Source of the DNA: Mycobacterium asiaticum
Lineage (GTDB): Bacteria > Actinomycetota > Actinomycetes > Mycobacteriales > Mycobacteriaceae
Length of the DNA: 64,000 bases
Direction: 5' to 3'
Assembly (NCBI RefSeq): GCF_001673635.1
Contig: NZ_LZMH01000061.1
Span: 1 to 64,000, forward strand
The notes below the pieces were generated by a model. That model saw only the letters and a list, made by a program, of their open reading frames with translations. It did no database searches and was not told the DNA's origin. Positions within the stretch are counted from its first letter, which is position 1. Each line of letters starts with the position of its first letter. This document shows positions 9,229 to 16,692 of this stretch, one piece after another. The translations under genes and the position numbers were made by a program.

Positions 9229-10059
9229 CTACACAACTTTCCGGTATGAATGCCAGTCCTGGTCGGCCGGCAGGCGCCGCACCATGCGGCGGACCGCCGC
9301 ATCGATGTTGCTCTGCGTACCAGGCGCGATGATCGTCCATGTCTTGCCGGCCGATTGGATGTCGTCGACGACCAGCCGACCCGCCGGTGTGTCGATGATC
9401 GTCACAGGGCTGGCCTCGAGGTGCGTGCGATCGGATCGCCCGGTGGTCACCCCGGATTGGATTGCCACAATTGAGGCTTGAGCGGACTGGTCCGGGTCGG
9501 CGGCCAGCTCCAGCACTTGCAACTGGTCGGGGTGTAGCCGCTGGTCGACCAACAGTTCGTGCAACGCTTGTCGGTCCGGCATGGAGCGCAACATGTCGGT
9601 GTCGAGCGTGACCGGCCGCAACGGCGCTGGCGTGTTCTGGCCGCACAATCTCTCGATCTCCGTGCACAGCATCGAACAGGCAGGTGCTTCGGCGCTGGCG
9701 GTGCCGACGCCGCTGATGCGCACCAGATCTGCAGAGCGCTCGACAGCCACCCACCATTGCGCGAATCTGGCGATCAGCACCCGGGCGGCCTGGTCATCGC
9801 CCGGCGTGCGGATCTGGACGAACAGCGCGATATCGCGGCGAGAGAGTACGGTCAGCCACTCGACCACGGTGTTATCCACGATGCCGGACTCGTCGATGAC
9901 ACCTGCGTCCCGCAGTTCGCTTGTGACCGGGTGGGACAGGGCCAGCTGCCTGGGCTCCACACTGGGCAGATGCGGCCGCAGGCCCAACTCAGGCGCAACC
10001 GTTTCGATGCCGGTGAGTACTTGCAGGGCCCATAGCCCGTCGAGAGTGGTGGTCAGCAC
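9229..10059 (-). CDS. espG2: ESX-2 secretion chaperone EspG2
   Basis: The 276 residues equal the length I know for M. tuberculosis EspG2 (Rv3889c). The start is a GTG preceded by AAGGA at a spacing of 5. EspG proteins bind the tip of PPE partners in PE-PPE pairs and keep them soluble until EccC picks them up. The fold is not directly readable, but position between esxC and the MinD-like gene, length and sequence style (RHDIALFVQIRTPG-like central strand region, VERSADLVRISGVG) fit. The oddity is that its cognate PE36/PPE69 genes, normally just upstream of esxD, are absent here, so its client is unknown. Confidence 0.85.
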   Translation of the reverse strand: MLTTTLDGLWALQVLTGIETVAPELGLRPHLPSVEPRQLALSHPVTSELRDAGVIDESGIVDNTVVEWLTVLSRRDIALFVQIRTPGDDQAARVLIARFAQWWVAVERSADLVRISGVGTASAEAPACSMLCTEIERLCGQNTPAPLRPVTLDTDMLRSMPDRQALHELLVDQRLHPDQLQVLELAADPDQSAQASIVAIQSGVTTGRSDRTHLEASPVTIIDTPAGRLVVDDIQSAGKTWTIIAPGTQSNIDAAVRRMVRRLPADQDWHSYRKVV

Positions 10060-10124
10060 GATGTCCTTCTGCGCGCGTCAAGGGCGCACGCACCGCATGC
10101 GCCCTCTCGGCCCGCTCGTAATGG

Positions 10125-10415
10125 CTAGGTGAATAGAGCGCCCATCTGCGCGTCGGTCGCCTGGGCCATCTCGTCGACGTTGTGCACGGTGTGACCGTGC
10201 CGAGTGACGGTCTGGATCATGTCTTCCAGGCCTCGCAGCATCTGCTGCTGAGCGTCGAAGAAGGCGGTGGCGCCGTGCCCTTGAAAGAAGTCGCCGAGGC
10301 CCTGGGTGAGGTGGAGGACGTCGGCGTGGATCTCCATCAACTGCGCGGCCTGCGCCCCGACTTCACCGGCGAAGCCGATGACGGCGCCGTGGTTGTAAAC
10401 GATGTGATCTGTCAT
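10125..10415 (-). CDS. esxC: ESAT-6-like protein EsxC
   Basis: A 96-residue helical hairpin protein of the WXG100 size class. Instead of the classical WxG turn it has FFQGHGATAFFDAQ, similar to what I recall of M. tuberculosis EsxC (FFAGHGAQGFFDAQ). No C-terminal YxxxD/E export motif is present; the nearest is HNVDE in the second helix. AAGGA lies 9 bases before the ATG. It follows esxD by 58 bp and the two are expected to form a heterodimer secreted by ESX-2. Without a local EccC, recognition would need an ATPase from elsewhere. Confidence 0.88.
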   Translation of the reverse strand: MTDHIVYNHGAVIGFAGEVGAQAAQLMEIHADVLHLTQGLGDFFQGHGATAFFDAQQQMLRGLEDMIQTVTRHGHTVHNVDEMAQATDAQMGALFT

Positions 10416-10473
10416 GGCGGTGGATTCCTTACGTGGTCAGGTCGGTCGATTTTCGGAAGAGTCGATGGGCGAA

Positions 10474-10800
10474 TCAGACTGCCGGCGTCCCCCCGCCGAA
10501 GACACCGTTGAGGTTGTGTGCTGCGTCCGCTTCGTGGTTCTCCATCAGAATCGCCGCCCGACCCAGGCCGTTGGCCAGGCGGTGCCCGCCCGCCATGATC
10601 TGCTGCAGATCGTGGTGAATCTGGCCCGCCGTGCTCAGCGAAGTCGAGCCGGCGTCGCCCGCCCATCCGGTGGCGCCGATGATGTTTTCGTGACCGCTCA
10701 GATACTGGTTGGCGATCACAGCCGCCTCTTGCAACCGGGTCTCGATCCGCTGTTGAGTACTGCGTAACAGTTCCGGAGTAACAACTGTCGTATTTGCCAT
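10474..10800 (-). CDS. esxD: ESAT-6-like protein EsxD
   Basis: This 108-residue protein is the partner of EsxC. The hairpin turn contains GWAGDAGS, a WxG motif, between two helices (RSTQQRIETRLQEAAVIANQ and LSTAGQIHHDLQQIMAGGHR). The C-terminus is Gly-rich and lacks a YxxxD/E tail. GAGGGAG lies upstream of the ATG with good spacing. It is now the first gene of the ESX cluster. In M. tuberculosis it is the fifth, after eccB2, eccC2, PE36 and PPE69. It must therefore have its own promoter in the preceding gap or be read through from the gene upstream. Confidence 0.85.
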   Translation of the reverse strand: MANTTVVTPELLRSTQQRIETRLQEAAVIANQYLSGHENIIGATGWAGDAGSTSLSTAGQIHHDLQQIMAGGHRLANGLGRAAILMENHEADAAHNLNGVFGGGTPAV

Positions 10801-11041
10801 ATTTACGTCTCCCTCAATTCATTGCACTGCCCGAGCTTGGGGTCTGGGTAAAACTAGACCAGGTGCCCCGGCCTGTCACTTCAGACGCCTCAGGGGATAC
10901 TTAGGTTGGGGAACAGGCTGTTTAGTGCACACGAGAACCCCAGCGCTGTCAAACGGGGAAAGATTACTGCCAGTCCTGCAAACGATTCAGTATTATCCAG
11001 TGAACGATTGTTTCTTTTAGCTGTGCGAAATTTAATTGAAT
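10801..11041. promoter_or_regulatory. Junction region upstream of esxD
   Basis: These 241 bases separate the reduced ESX cluster from the Rv3906c-like gene, which reads in the same leftward direction. No coding sequence is evident. The part next to esxD (10801-10900) must hold its promoter: on the minus strand CTAGTTTTAC lies about 50 bases before the ATG. The part at 10955-11045 is clearly richer in A+T than its surroundings (for example AAATTTAATTGAATTC at 11029-11044), which suggests leftover or foreign DNA at the point where the missing ESX-2 genes would be. Confidence 0.55.
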
Positions 11042-11551
11042 TCAAAGAGCTGTGGCGCCATCGGCAGCTCCGTCGCCATTGCTGTCGGTAAGCCGGATAT
11101 TCCAACGACCGTCGCCGTCGGTGTCGACATATCCGCTGAGCCCGTCGGGACCACTGCAGAGCACCCGATCGGCAAGCCCGTCGCCGTTCGCATCGATCAA
11201 CTGGTCGTCAGGGTGGCCGCTGCCGTCGAAGTCCACCAGCGGGCCACCGGTGTGCTCGACGCCGTCCAGGCCGAACCATCGAACCTGCCCGCCCCGGTCG
11301 ACGGCAACCGCCCAAGTGCCCGATCCATCGTCAACGAAGAAGCTTTCCGGCGAGCCGTCGTTGTCGATGTCCAAGACGGCGTGGTCGGCCAAGCCGTCCC
11401 CGTCCAGGTCCGCGAGGGCATCGTCGCGCATGCCGTCGCCGTCCAAGTCCAGGCCGATCGCGTCGAGGTTGCCATCCCCGTCCACGTCAAGATCGAGCGG
11501 CCGGGTCCAAATCGAGGCCGTGCCATCGTCTCCCGCCAGGCAGTAGTCCAT
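11042..11551 (-). CDS. Aspartate-rich calcium-binding-like repeat protein (Rv3906c-like)
   Basis: This 169-residue protein is built from repeated DxDxDGxxD loops: LDVDGDGNLDAIG, LDLDGDGMRDDAL, LDGDGLADHAVLDIDNDGSPE, IDANGDGLADRV, VDTDGDGRWN and SNGDGAADG. Such loops bind calcium in EF-hand, dockerin and VCBS/thrombospondin type 3 repeats. No signal peptide or membrane segment is seen. Length and position next to pcnA match the M. tuberculosis hypothetical Rv3906c, whose function is not known to me. The N-terminus (MDYCLAGDDGTASIW) carries one of its few cysteines. A cytosolic or ESX-exported calcium-dependent protein is possible but is only a guess. Confidence 0.75.
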   Translation of the reverse strand: MDYCLAGDDGTASIWTRPLDLDVDGDGNLDAIGLDLDGDGMRDDALADLDGDGLADHAVLDIDNDGSPESFFVDDGSGTWAVAVDRGGQVRWFGLDGVEHTGGPLVDFDGSGHPDDQLIDANGDGLADRVLCSGPDGLSGYVDTDGDGRWNIRLTDSNGDGAADGATAL

Positions 11552-11591
11552 GCCTGATCTGATGCGCCGGCAGGGCGCTGGGTTCCCGCTG

Positions 11592-11839
11592 TCAGGCTCG
11601 AATTGTCGGCGTCAGCGCCGCACGCAGGATCTGGTGATCGTTGGTAACCAGAGTCAGGTTTCTTCGCGCAGCTTGAGCAACGAGAACACGATCAAACGGG
11701 TCGGGTGTGGTCCCAGGCGAGCCGCCCGGCGACGATGGTGTCTCCCGCGTAGGCGGGAAGGTCCCGCGCCCCGTCTCACGCACTTGGTCAGAAGCGCGTT
11801 GAGTCGCGCCTTTGCCTCGGTGCTGGAAACAGACTTCAC
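11592..11839 (-). pseudogene. Remnant of a VapBC toxin-antitoxin pair
   Basis: On the minus strand an ATG at 11839 starts MKSVSSTEAKARLNALL, the typical opening of a Phd/YefM or VapB antitoxin, but similarity stops after about 25 residues. In another frame, residues encoded at 11702-11595 read DPFDRVLVAQAARRNLTLVTNDHQIL before a stop at 11592, the typical C-terminal part of a PIN-domain VapC toxin. The antitoxin end and most of the toxin are missing between them, so a deletion with a frameshift has fused the two ends. A TCCCGC-CTAC-GCGGGA hairpin sits at the joint (minus strand, about 11739-11754). No active toxin can be made. Confidence 0.75.
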
Positions 11840-11900
11840 GGCAGACCCGCCTCCCTGGTTGGCACCCAGCTGGCGGAATCGGACTACCGCACTAGTCCGA

Positions 11901-13340
11901 TCAGTCTCCTCGAGACTTCCACCACGCCAACAACTCGGCGGTCGCTTCGTCGGCGGACAGCGGGCCCCGGTCCAGGCGCAGCTCCTTGAGGAACCGCCAC
12001 GCCTCCCCCACCTGCGGGCCGGCCGGGATGTCGAGCAGCCGCATGATCTCGTTGCCGTCCAGATCCGGACGCACCCGGTTCAGGTCCTCCTGGGCGGCCA
12101 GCTCGGCGATGCGTTGCTCGAGCCGGTCGTAGCTGGCCTGCAGCCGCGCGGCCCGGCGCTTGTTGCGGGTGGTGCAGTCCGCCCGCACCAGTTTGTGCAG
12201 CTGCGGTAGCAGCGGACCGGCGTCTGTGACGTAGCGGCGCACCGCCGAGTCGGTCCATTTGCCCTCGCCGTAGCCGTGGAACCGCAGGTGCAGGTACACC
12301 AGCTGCGACACGTCGTCGATCATCTGCTTGGAGTACTTCAGCGCCCGCATCCGCTTGCGCACCATCTTGGCGCCGACCACCTCGTGGTGGTGAAAGCTCA
12401 CTCCCCCGTTAGGTTCGTGCCGGCGGGTGGCGGGCTTACCGATGTCGTGTAGCAGTGCGGCCCAACGCAATACGAGATCGGGGCCATCGTCCTCCAGATC
12501 AATCGCCTGGCGCAGCACGTTCAGCGAATGCTGGTAGACGTCCTTGTGCTGGTGGTGTTCATCGATGGCCATCTGCATGCCACCGATCTCGGGCAGCACC
12601 ACATCGCCCATCCCGGTCTGCACCAGCAGGTCGATGCCGGCCACCGGGTCCTTGCCCAACAGCAGCTTGTCCAGCTCCGCGGCCACCCGCTCGGCGCTGA
12701 TCCGCGCCAGTTGCGGGGCCATCTCCTCGATCGCGGCGCGCACCCGCGCCGCCACGGTGAAGCCGAGTTGGGAGACGAACCGCGCGGCGCGCAGCATCCG
12801 CAGCGGGTCGTCGCCGAAGGACACCTCCGGGGACGTCGGGGTATCCAGCGTCCGGGCGCGCAATGCCGCCAGGCCACCGAGCGGATCGAGGAACTCACCG
12901 AGGCCGTCGGCGGTGATGCGCACGGCCATCGCGTTGACGGTGAAGTCGCGCCGCACCAGGTCGTCCTCGAGCCGGTCACCGAACCGCACCTCGGGGTTGC
13001 GCGACACCTGGTCGTAGGTGTCGGCGCGGAACGTGGTGATCTCGAGACGGTGCTGGTCTTTACCAACCCCGACGGTGCCGAACTCGATGCCGGTGTCCCA
13101 CAACGCATCGGCCAACGGCCGCACGATCTTCTGCACCTGCTCGGGCCGGGCGTCGGTGGTGAAATCCAGATCCGGGCTGAGCCGGCCCAGCACCGCGTCC
13201 CGCACCGAACCGCCGACCAGGTAGAGCTCGTGTCCGGCACCCGCGAACGCCGCCCCCAGCTCACCCAGCAGGGCGGCGTGCTGGTGTAACGCGACCGCGG
13301 CCGCGGTCAGCAGTTCGGCATCTTGAGCGAGTTCAGCCAC
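11901..13340 (-). CDS. pcnA: CCA-adding tRNA nucleotidyltransferase PcnA
   Basis: This 479-residue enzyme adds or repairs the CCA end of tRNAs. The nucleotidyltransferase head shows LVGGSVRDAVLGR and the acidic pair in DLDFTTDA, followed by RRDFTVNAMA and RRMLRAARFVSQLGF-like neck motifs. An HD domain follows (RWAALLHDIGKPATR). Length equals the mycobacterial family (480 in M. tuberculosis Rv3907c). It is divergent from mutT4, with a 209-base gap that must contain both promoters. Confidence 0.95.
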   Translation of the reverse strand: MAELAQDAELLTAAAVALHQHAALLGELGAAFAGAGHELYLVGGSVRDAVLGRLSPDLDFTTDARPEQVQKIVRPLADALWDTGIEFGTVGVGKDQHRLEITTFRADTYDQVSRNPEVRFGDRLEDDLVRRDFTVNAMAVRITADGLGEFLDPLGGLAALRARTLDTPTSPEVSFGDDPLRMLRAARFVSQLGFTVAARVRAAIEEMAPQLARISAERVAAELDKLLLGKDPVAGIDLLVQTGMGDVVLPEIGGMQMAIDEHHQHKDVYQHSLNVLRQAIDLEDDGPDLVLRWAALLHDIGKPATRRHEPNGGVSFHHHEVVGAKMVRKRMRALKYSKQMIDDVSQLVYLHLRFHGYGEGKWTDSAVRRYVTDAGPLLPQLHKLVRADCTTRNKRRAARLQASYDRLEQRIAELAAQEDLNRVRPDLDGNEIMRLLDIPAGPQVGEAWRFLKELRLDRGPLSADEATAELLAWWKSRGD

Positions 13341-13536
13341 GTTCGGTCAGCGTAGTCGGGCCAGCCGGGTGACTCAGCCCACGCCGGGGTCACGGCACCG
13401 ACACTGTCGCTGTAAGCCGGGCAAAAAGAGTGCCGCCCGCCGGAGAGGCTGCTGTGGCTGATGCGACCGCGGCGACAGAAGTGATCAAAGGTATCCGTCG
13501 ACGGCGAGTGCATCCGGAAGACCGGCCCGTGCCAGC

Positions 13537-13542
13537 TAATAT
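13537..13542 (+). promoter_or_regulatory. -10 element for a leaderless mutT4 transcript
   Basis: TAATAT fits the mycobacterial TANNNT -10 consensus and ends 7 bases before the GTG at 13550. A transcript from it would begin at or next to the start codon. No Shine-Dalgarno sequence precedes this GTG, which fits leaderless translation, a common mode in mycobacteria. Confidence 0.55.
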
Positions 13543-13549
13543 CGCTTGG

Positions 13550-14308
13550 GTGTCGGACGGCGAACAGGCCAAACCACGCCGACGTCGCGGACGGCGTCGC
13601 GGTCGTGGTGGCGGTGTGCGCTCGGCCGACCGCTCGGCCGACAAGAATACGAACGGCCAACCGGCCGCCGACACCGCACCCACCCCCGCCACCGCCGCCC
13701 AGAGTCGCGCTCGGCAACGTCGTGGCACCGACCGCATGCGCACCGTGCACGAGACCTCCGCCGGCGGCCTGGTGATCGACGGCATCGACGGTCCGCGCGA
13801 GTCACAGGTGGCCGCTCTGATCGGTCGCATCGACCGGCGTGGCAGGATGCTCTGGTCGCTGCCCAAGGGCCACATCGAAATGGGCGAAACCGCCGAGCAG
13901 ACCGCCATTCGCGAAGTCGCCGAAGAGACCGGGATCCGGGGCAGCGTGCTGGCCGCGCTGGGACGCATCGACTACTGGTTCGTCACGGATGGCCGGCGGG
14001 TGCACAAGACCGTGCACCACTATTTGATGCGGTTCTTGGGTGGGGAGTTGTGCGACGAGGACCTCGAGGTCGCCGAGGTGGCGTGGGTGCCGATCCGGGA
14101 GTTGCCGTCCCGGCTGGCCTACGCCGACGAACGCCGCCTGGCCGAAGTCGCCGACGAGCTGATCGACAAGTTGCAAAACGACGGCGAAGCGGCGCTGCCC
14201 CCGCTGCCGCCGAGTTCCCCGCGGCGCCGGCCGCAGACCCATTCCCGCACCCGTCACGCCAACGATCCCGAGCCGGGCAAGAAGAACGGTCACGGGCGAG
14301 GGCCGTGA
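13550..14308 (+). CDS. mutT4: NUDIX hydrolase MutT4
   Basis: From GTG 13550 the protein is 252 residues (248 in M. tuberculosis). It starts MSDGEQAKPRRRRGRRRGR, a basic tail, and then has a NUDIX domain. The NUDIX box is readable as GHIEMGETAEQTAIREVAEE followed by TGI. MutT-type enzymes remove oxidised or otherwise harmful nucleotides; the in vivo substrate of MutT4 is unsettled. A GTG at 13454 has a strong GGAGAGG site, but the 32 extra codons have low G+C at third positions and do not match the family start, so I chose 13550 with its leaderless promoter. The stop overlaps the next start (GTGA). Confidence 0.9.
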   Translation: MSDGEQAKPRRRRGRRRGRGGGVRSADRSADKNTNGQPAADTAPTPATAAQSRARQRRGTDRMRTVHETSAGGLVIDGIDGPRESQVAALIGRIDRRGRMLWSLPKGHIEMGETAEQTAIREVAEETGIRGSVLAALGRIDYWFVTDGRRVHKTVHHYLMRFLGGELCDEDLEVAEVAWVPIRELPSRLAYADERRLAEVADELIDKLQNDGEAALPPLPPSSPRRRPQTHSRTRHANDPEPGKKNGHGRGP

Positions 14309-16692
14309 TCGCCTCCTGGACGAGATTGGTGCGGTTCGCGGCAGTGATCGGCATCGTCGCCGGCTTCGCCGTGTTGCTCACCGCACCCGCCACCACGCCG
14401 CGCGCCGGCGCCGGCGAGCCGACGGCCACCCCCTTCGTCCAGGTCCGGATAGACCAGGTCACCCCCGACGTCGTCACCACGACCAGCGATCCCGTCGTCA
14501 CCGTCACCGGCATGGTCATCAACATCGGCGACCGCCCGGTCCGCGATGTCATGGTCCGGCTCGAGCACGCATCGGCGGTCACCGCTTCGGCCAGTCTGCG
14601 CACCTCGCTCGACGGCAGCACCGACCAGTACGAGCCCGCCGCCGACTTCCTCACGGTGGCCCCCGAACTACAGCGCGGACAACAGGCCGGGTTCATCCTG
14701 TCCGCGCCAATGCGCTCGCTGACCAAGCCCTCGCTGGCCATCGCGCAGCCCGGCATCTACCCGCTGCTGGTCAACGTCAACGGCACCCCCGACTACGGCG
14801 CACCCGCGCGCCTCGACAACGCGCGCTTCCTGCTTCCCGTGGTGGGCGTGCCGCCGGACAAGGTCGGCAACATCGAGTCTGCGGTGGCTCCGGAAACCAA
14901 CAAACCGGTGTGGATCACCATGCTGTGGCCGCTGGCCGACCGCCCCCGGTTGGCCCCCGGCGTGCCCGGCGGCACCGTTCCGGTCCGCCTCGTCGACGAC
15001 GAACTGGCCAACTCGCTGGCCAATGGCGGCCGACTGGACACGTTGCTGTCCGCCGCCGAGTTGGCCACCAGCCGCGACGTCGACCCCGACGGTGCCGTGG
15101 GCCGCGCGCTTTGCCTGGCGGTCGATCCGGACCTCATCGTCACGGTCAACGCGATGACCGCCGGCTATGTCGTGTCGAACTCGCCCGAGGCCGCGGCCCA
15201 GTTGCCGGGCACCCCCGCCCATCCGGGCACCGGTCAGGCCGCCGCGACCCTATGGCTGAACCGGTTGCGCGCACTGGCCCACCGGACCTGTGTGGCACCG
15301 CTGCCCTACGCCCAGGCCGACCTGGACGCCCTGCAGCGGGTCAATGACCCCGGCTTGAGTTCCACCGCCACCGTCAGTACCAGCGACATCGTCGACCGAA
15401 TCCTGGACGTCGCGTCCGTGCGCGGCACCGCCCTGTTGCCCGACGGTCCGCTGACCGATCGCGCCGTCACCCTGCTCAACGCCAACGACAGCACGGTCGC
15501 CGTTGCCGCCGCCGACTTCACCGCCCAAGACGGGACCCACGACAGCGCCAACATCGCGCCGCGCCGCCTGTCCCCGCGGGTGGTCGCCGCGCCCTTCGAT
15601 CCCGCCGTCGGCGCCGCCCTGGCCGGCGTCGGGACCAACCCCACCGTGCCGACTTATCTGGACCCCGCGCTCTCGATCCGGCTCACCCACGACTCGGGCA
15701 CCGCGCGCCGCCAGGACGCCCTGGGCGCCATGCTGTGGCGCAGCCTCACACCGGAGGCCGCGCCGCGTACCCAGATTCTGGTGCCGCCGGCGTCGTGGAC
15801 CCTGCAGGGCGATGACGCGCAGTCCATCCTGACCGCGTTGGCCACCACCATCCGCTCGGGTCTGGCGGTGCCGCGTCCGCTGCCCGCGCTGGTCGCCGAC
15901 GCGGCGGCACGCACCGAATCTCCGGAGCCGCCCGGTGCCTACCCATCGGCCCGGGGCCGGTTCGGCGACGACATCACCAACCAGGTCTCCGGACAGGTGG
16001 GCCGGCTGTGGAAGCTGACCTCGGCGCTGATGACCGACGAGCGCACCGGCCTGACCGGACCGCAGTACACGGCGCCGCTGCGCGAGGACATGCTGCGGGC
16101 ACTCAGCCAGTCGGTGCCGCCGGACACCCGCAACGGCCTGGCTCAGCAGCGGCTGACGGTGGTCGGCACCACCATCGACGACTTCTTCGGCTCGGTCACG
16201 ATCGTCAACCCCGGCGGCTCCTACACGCTGGCCACCGAGCACAGCCCGCTTCCCCTCGCACTGCACAACGGTCTGGCCGTTCCGATCCGGGTCAGGCTCC
16301 AAGTGAATGCGCCGCCCGGCATGGCGGTCACCGACATGGGCGAGATCGAGCTGCCGCCCGGCTACCTGCCGCTGCGGGTGCCAATCGAGGTCAACTTCAC
16401 CCAGCGGGTCGCCATCGACGTCCGGCTGCGAACTCCCGACGGAACGACGCTCGGTGAACCGGTCCGGCTCTCGGTGCACTCCAACGCCTACGGGAAGGTG
16501 CTGTTCGCGATCACGCTCACCGCCGCGGCGGTCCTGGTCACGCTGGCCGGCCGCCGACTCTGGCACCGATTCCGCGGCCAGCCTGACCGCGCCGACCTGG
16601 ATCGCCCCGACCCGCCGCCGGGCAACCGCCTCCGGCCCGTCGAGCAGCGTCAGGTGATCGATCATCGGGTTCACGAAGAGCATCGCGTATGA
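14305..16692 (+). CDS. DUF6049 family membrane-anchored protein (Rv3909-like)
   Basis: This 795-residue protein has an N-terminal hydrophobic segment (FAAVIGIVAGFAVLLTAPA), a long extracytoplasmic region and a C-terminal transmembrane helix (ALFAITLTAAAVLVTLAG-like stretch near residue 735) with a basic cytoplasmic tail. The extracytoplasmic part begins with an NEW3-like beta region (VTGMVINIGDRPVRDVMVRLEH). The GTG start overlaps the mutT4 stop by 4 bp and the stop overlaps murJ by 4 bp, a tight operon also found in M. tuberculosis. Its constant place before murJ suggests a role in envelope assembly; no function is established that I know of. Confidence 0.83.
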   Translation: MIASWTRLVRFAAVIGIVAGFAVLLTAPATTPRAGAGEPTATPFVQVRIDQVTPDVVTTTSDPVVTVTGMVINIGDRPVRDVMVRLEHASAVTASASLRTSLDGSTDQYEPAADFLTVAPELQRGQQAGFILSAPMRSLTKPSLAIAQPGIYPLLVNVNGTPDYGAPARLDNARFLLPVVGVPPDKVGNIESAVAPETNKPVWITMLWPLADRPRLAPGVPGGTVPVRLVDDELANSLANGGRLDTLLSAAELATSRDVDPDGAVGRALCLAVDPDLIVTVNAMTAGYVVSNSPEAAAQLPGTPAHPGTGQAAATLWLNRLRALAHRTCVAPLPYAQADLDALQRVNDPGLSSTATVSTSDIVDRILDVASVRGTALLPDGPLTDRAVTLLNANDSTVAVAAADFTAQDGTHDSANIAPRRLSPRVVAAPFDPAVGAALAGVGTNPTVPTYLDPALSIRLTHDSGTARRQDALGAMLWRSLTPEAAPRTQILVPPASWTLQGDDAQSILTALATTIRSGLAVPRPLPALVADAAARTESPEPPGAYPSARGRFGDDITNQVSGQVGRLWKLTSALMTDERTGLTGPQYTAPLREDMLRALSQSVPPDTRNGLAQQRLTVVGTTIDDFFGSVTIVNPGGSYTLATEHSPLPLALHNGLAVPIRVRLQVNAPPGMAVTDMGEIELPPGYLPLRVPIEVNFTQRVAIDVRLRTPDGTTLGEPVRLSVHSNAYGKVLFAITLTAAAVLVTLAGRRLWHRFRGQPDRADLDRPDPPPGNRLRPVEQRQVIDHRVHEEHRV

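Noticed and set aside
8249..9757. A 502-residue MinD-like protein starting inside espG2
   Set aside because: The first 180 or so residues are low-complexity Arg/His/Pro-rich sequence, typical of an antisense-frame artefact of the espG2 codons; similarity starts only after the espG2 stop.
10899..10917. TTAGGTTGGGGAACAGGCT upstream of esxD as an IdeR iron box
   Set aside because: Only the first seven bases and a few others fit the consensus; the right half does not match at all.
13546..14304. N-terminal 253-residue extension of the DUF6049 protein
   Set aside because: It runs in another frame through all of mutT4 and has Arg/His-rich non-protein composition; the GTG at 14305 starts a clear membrane helix.
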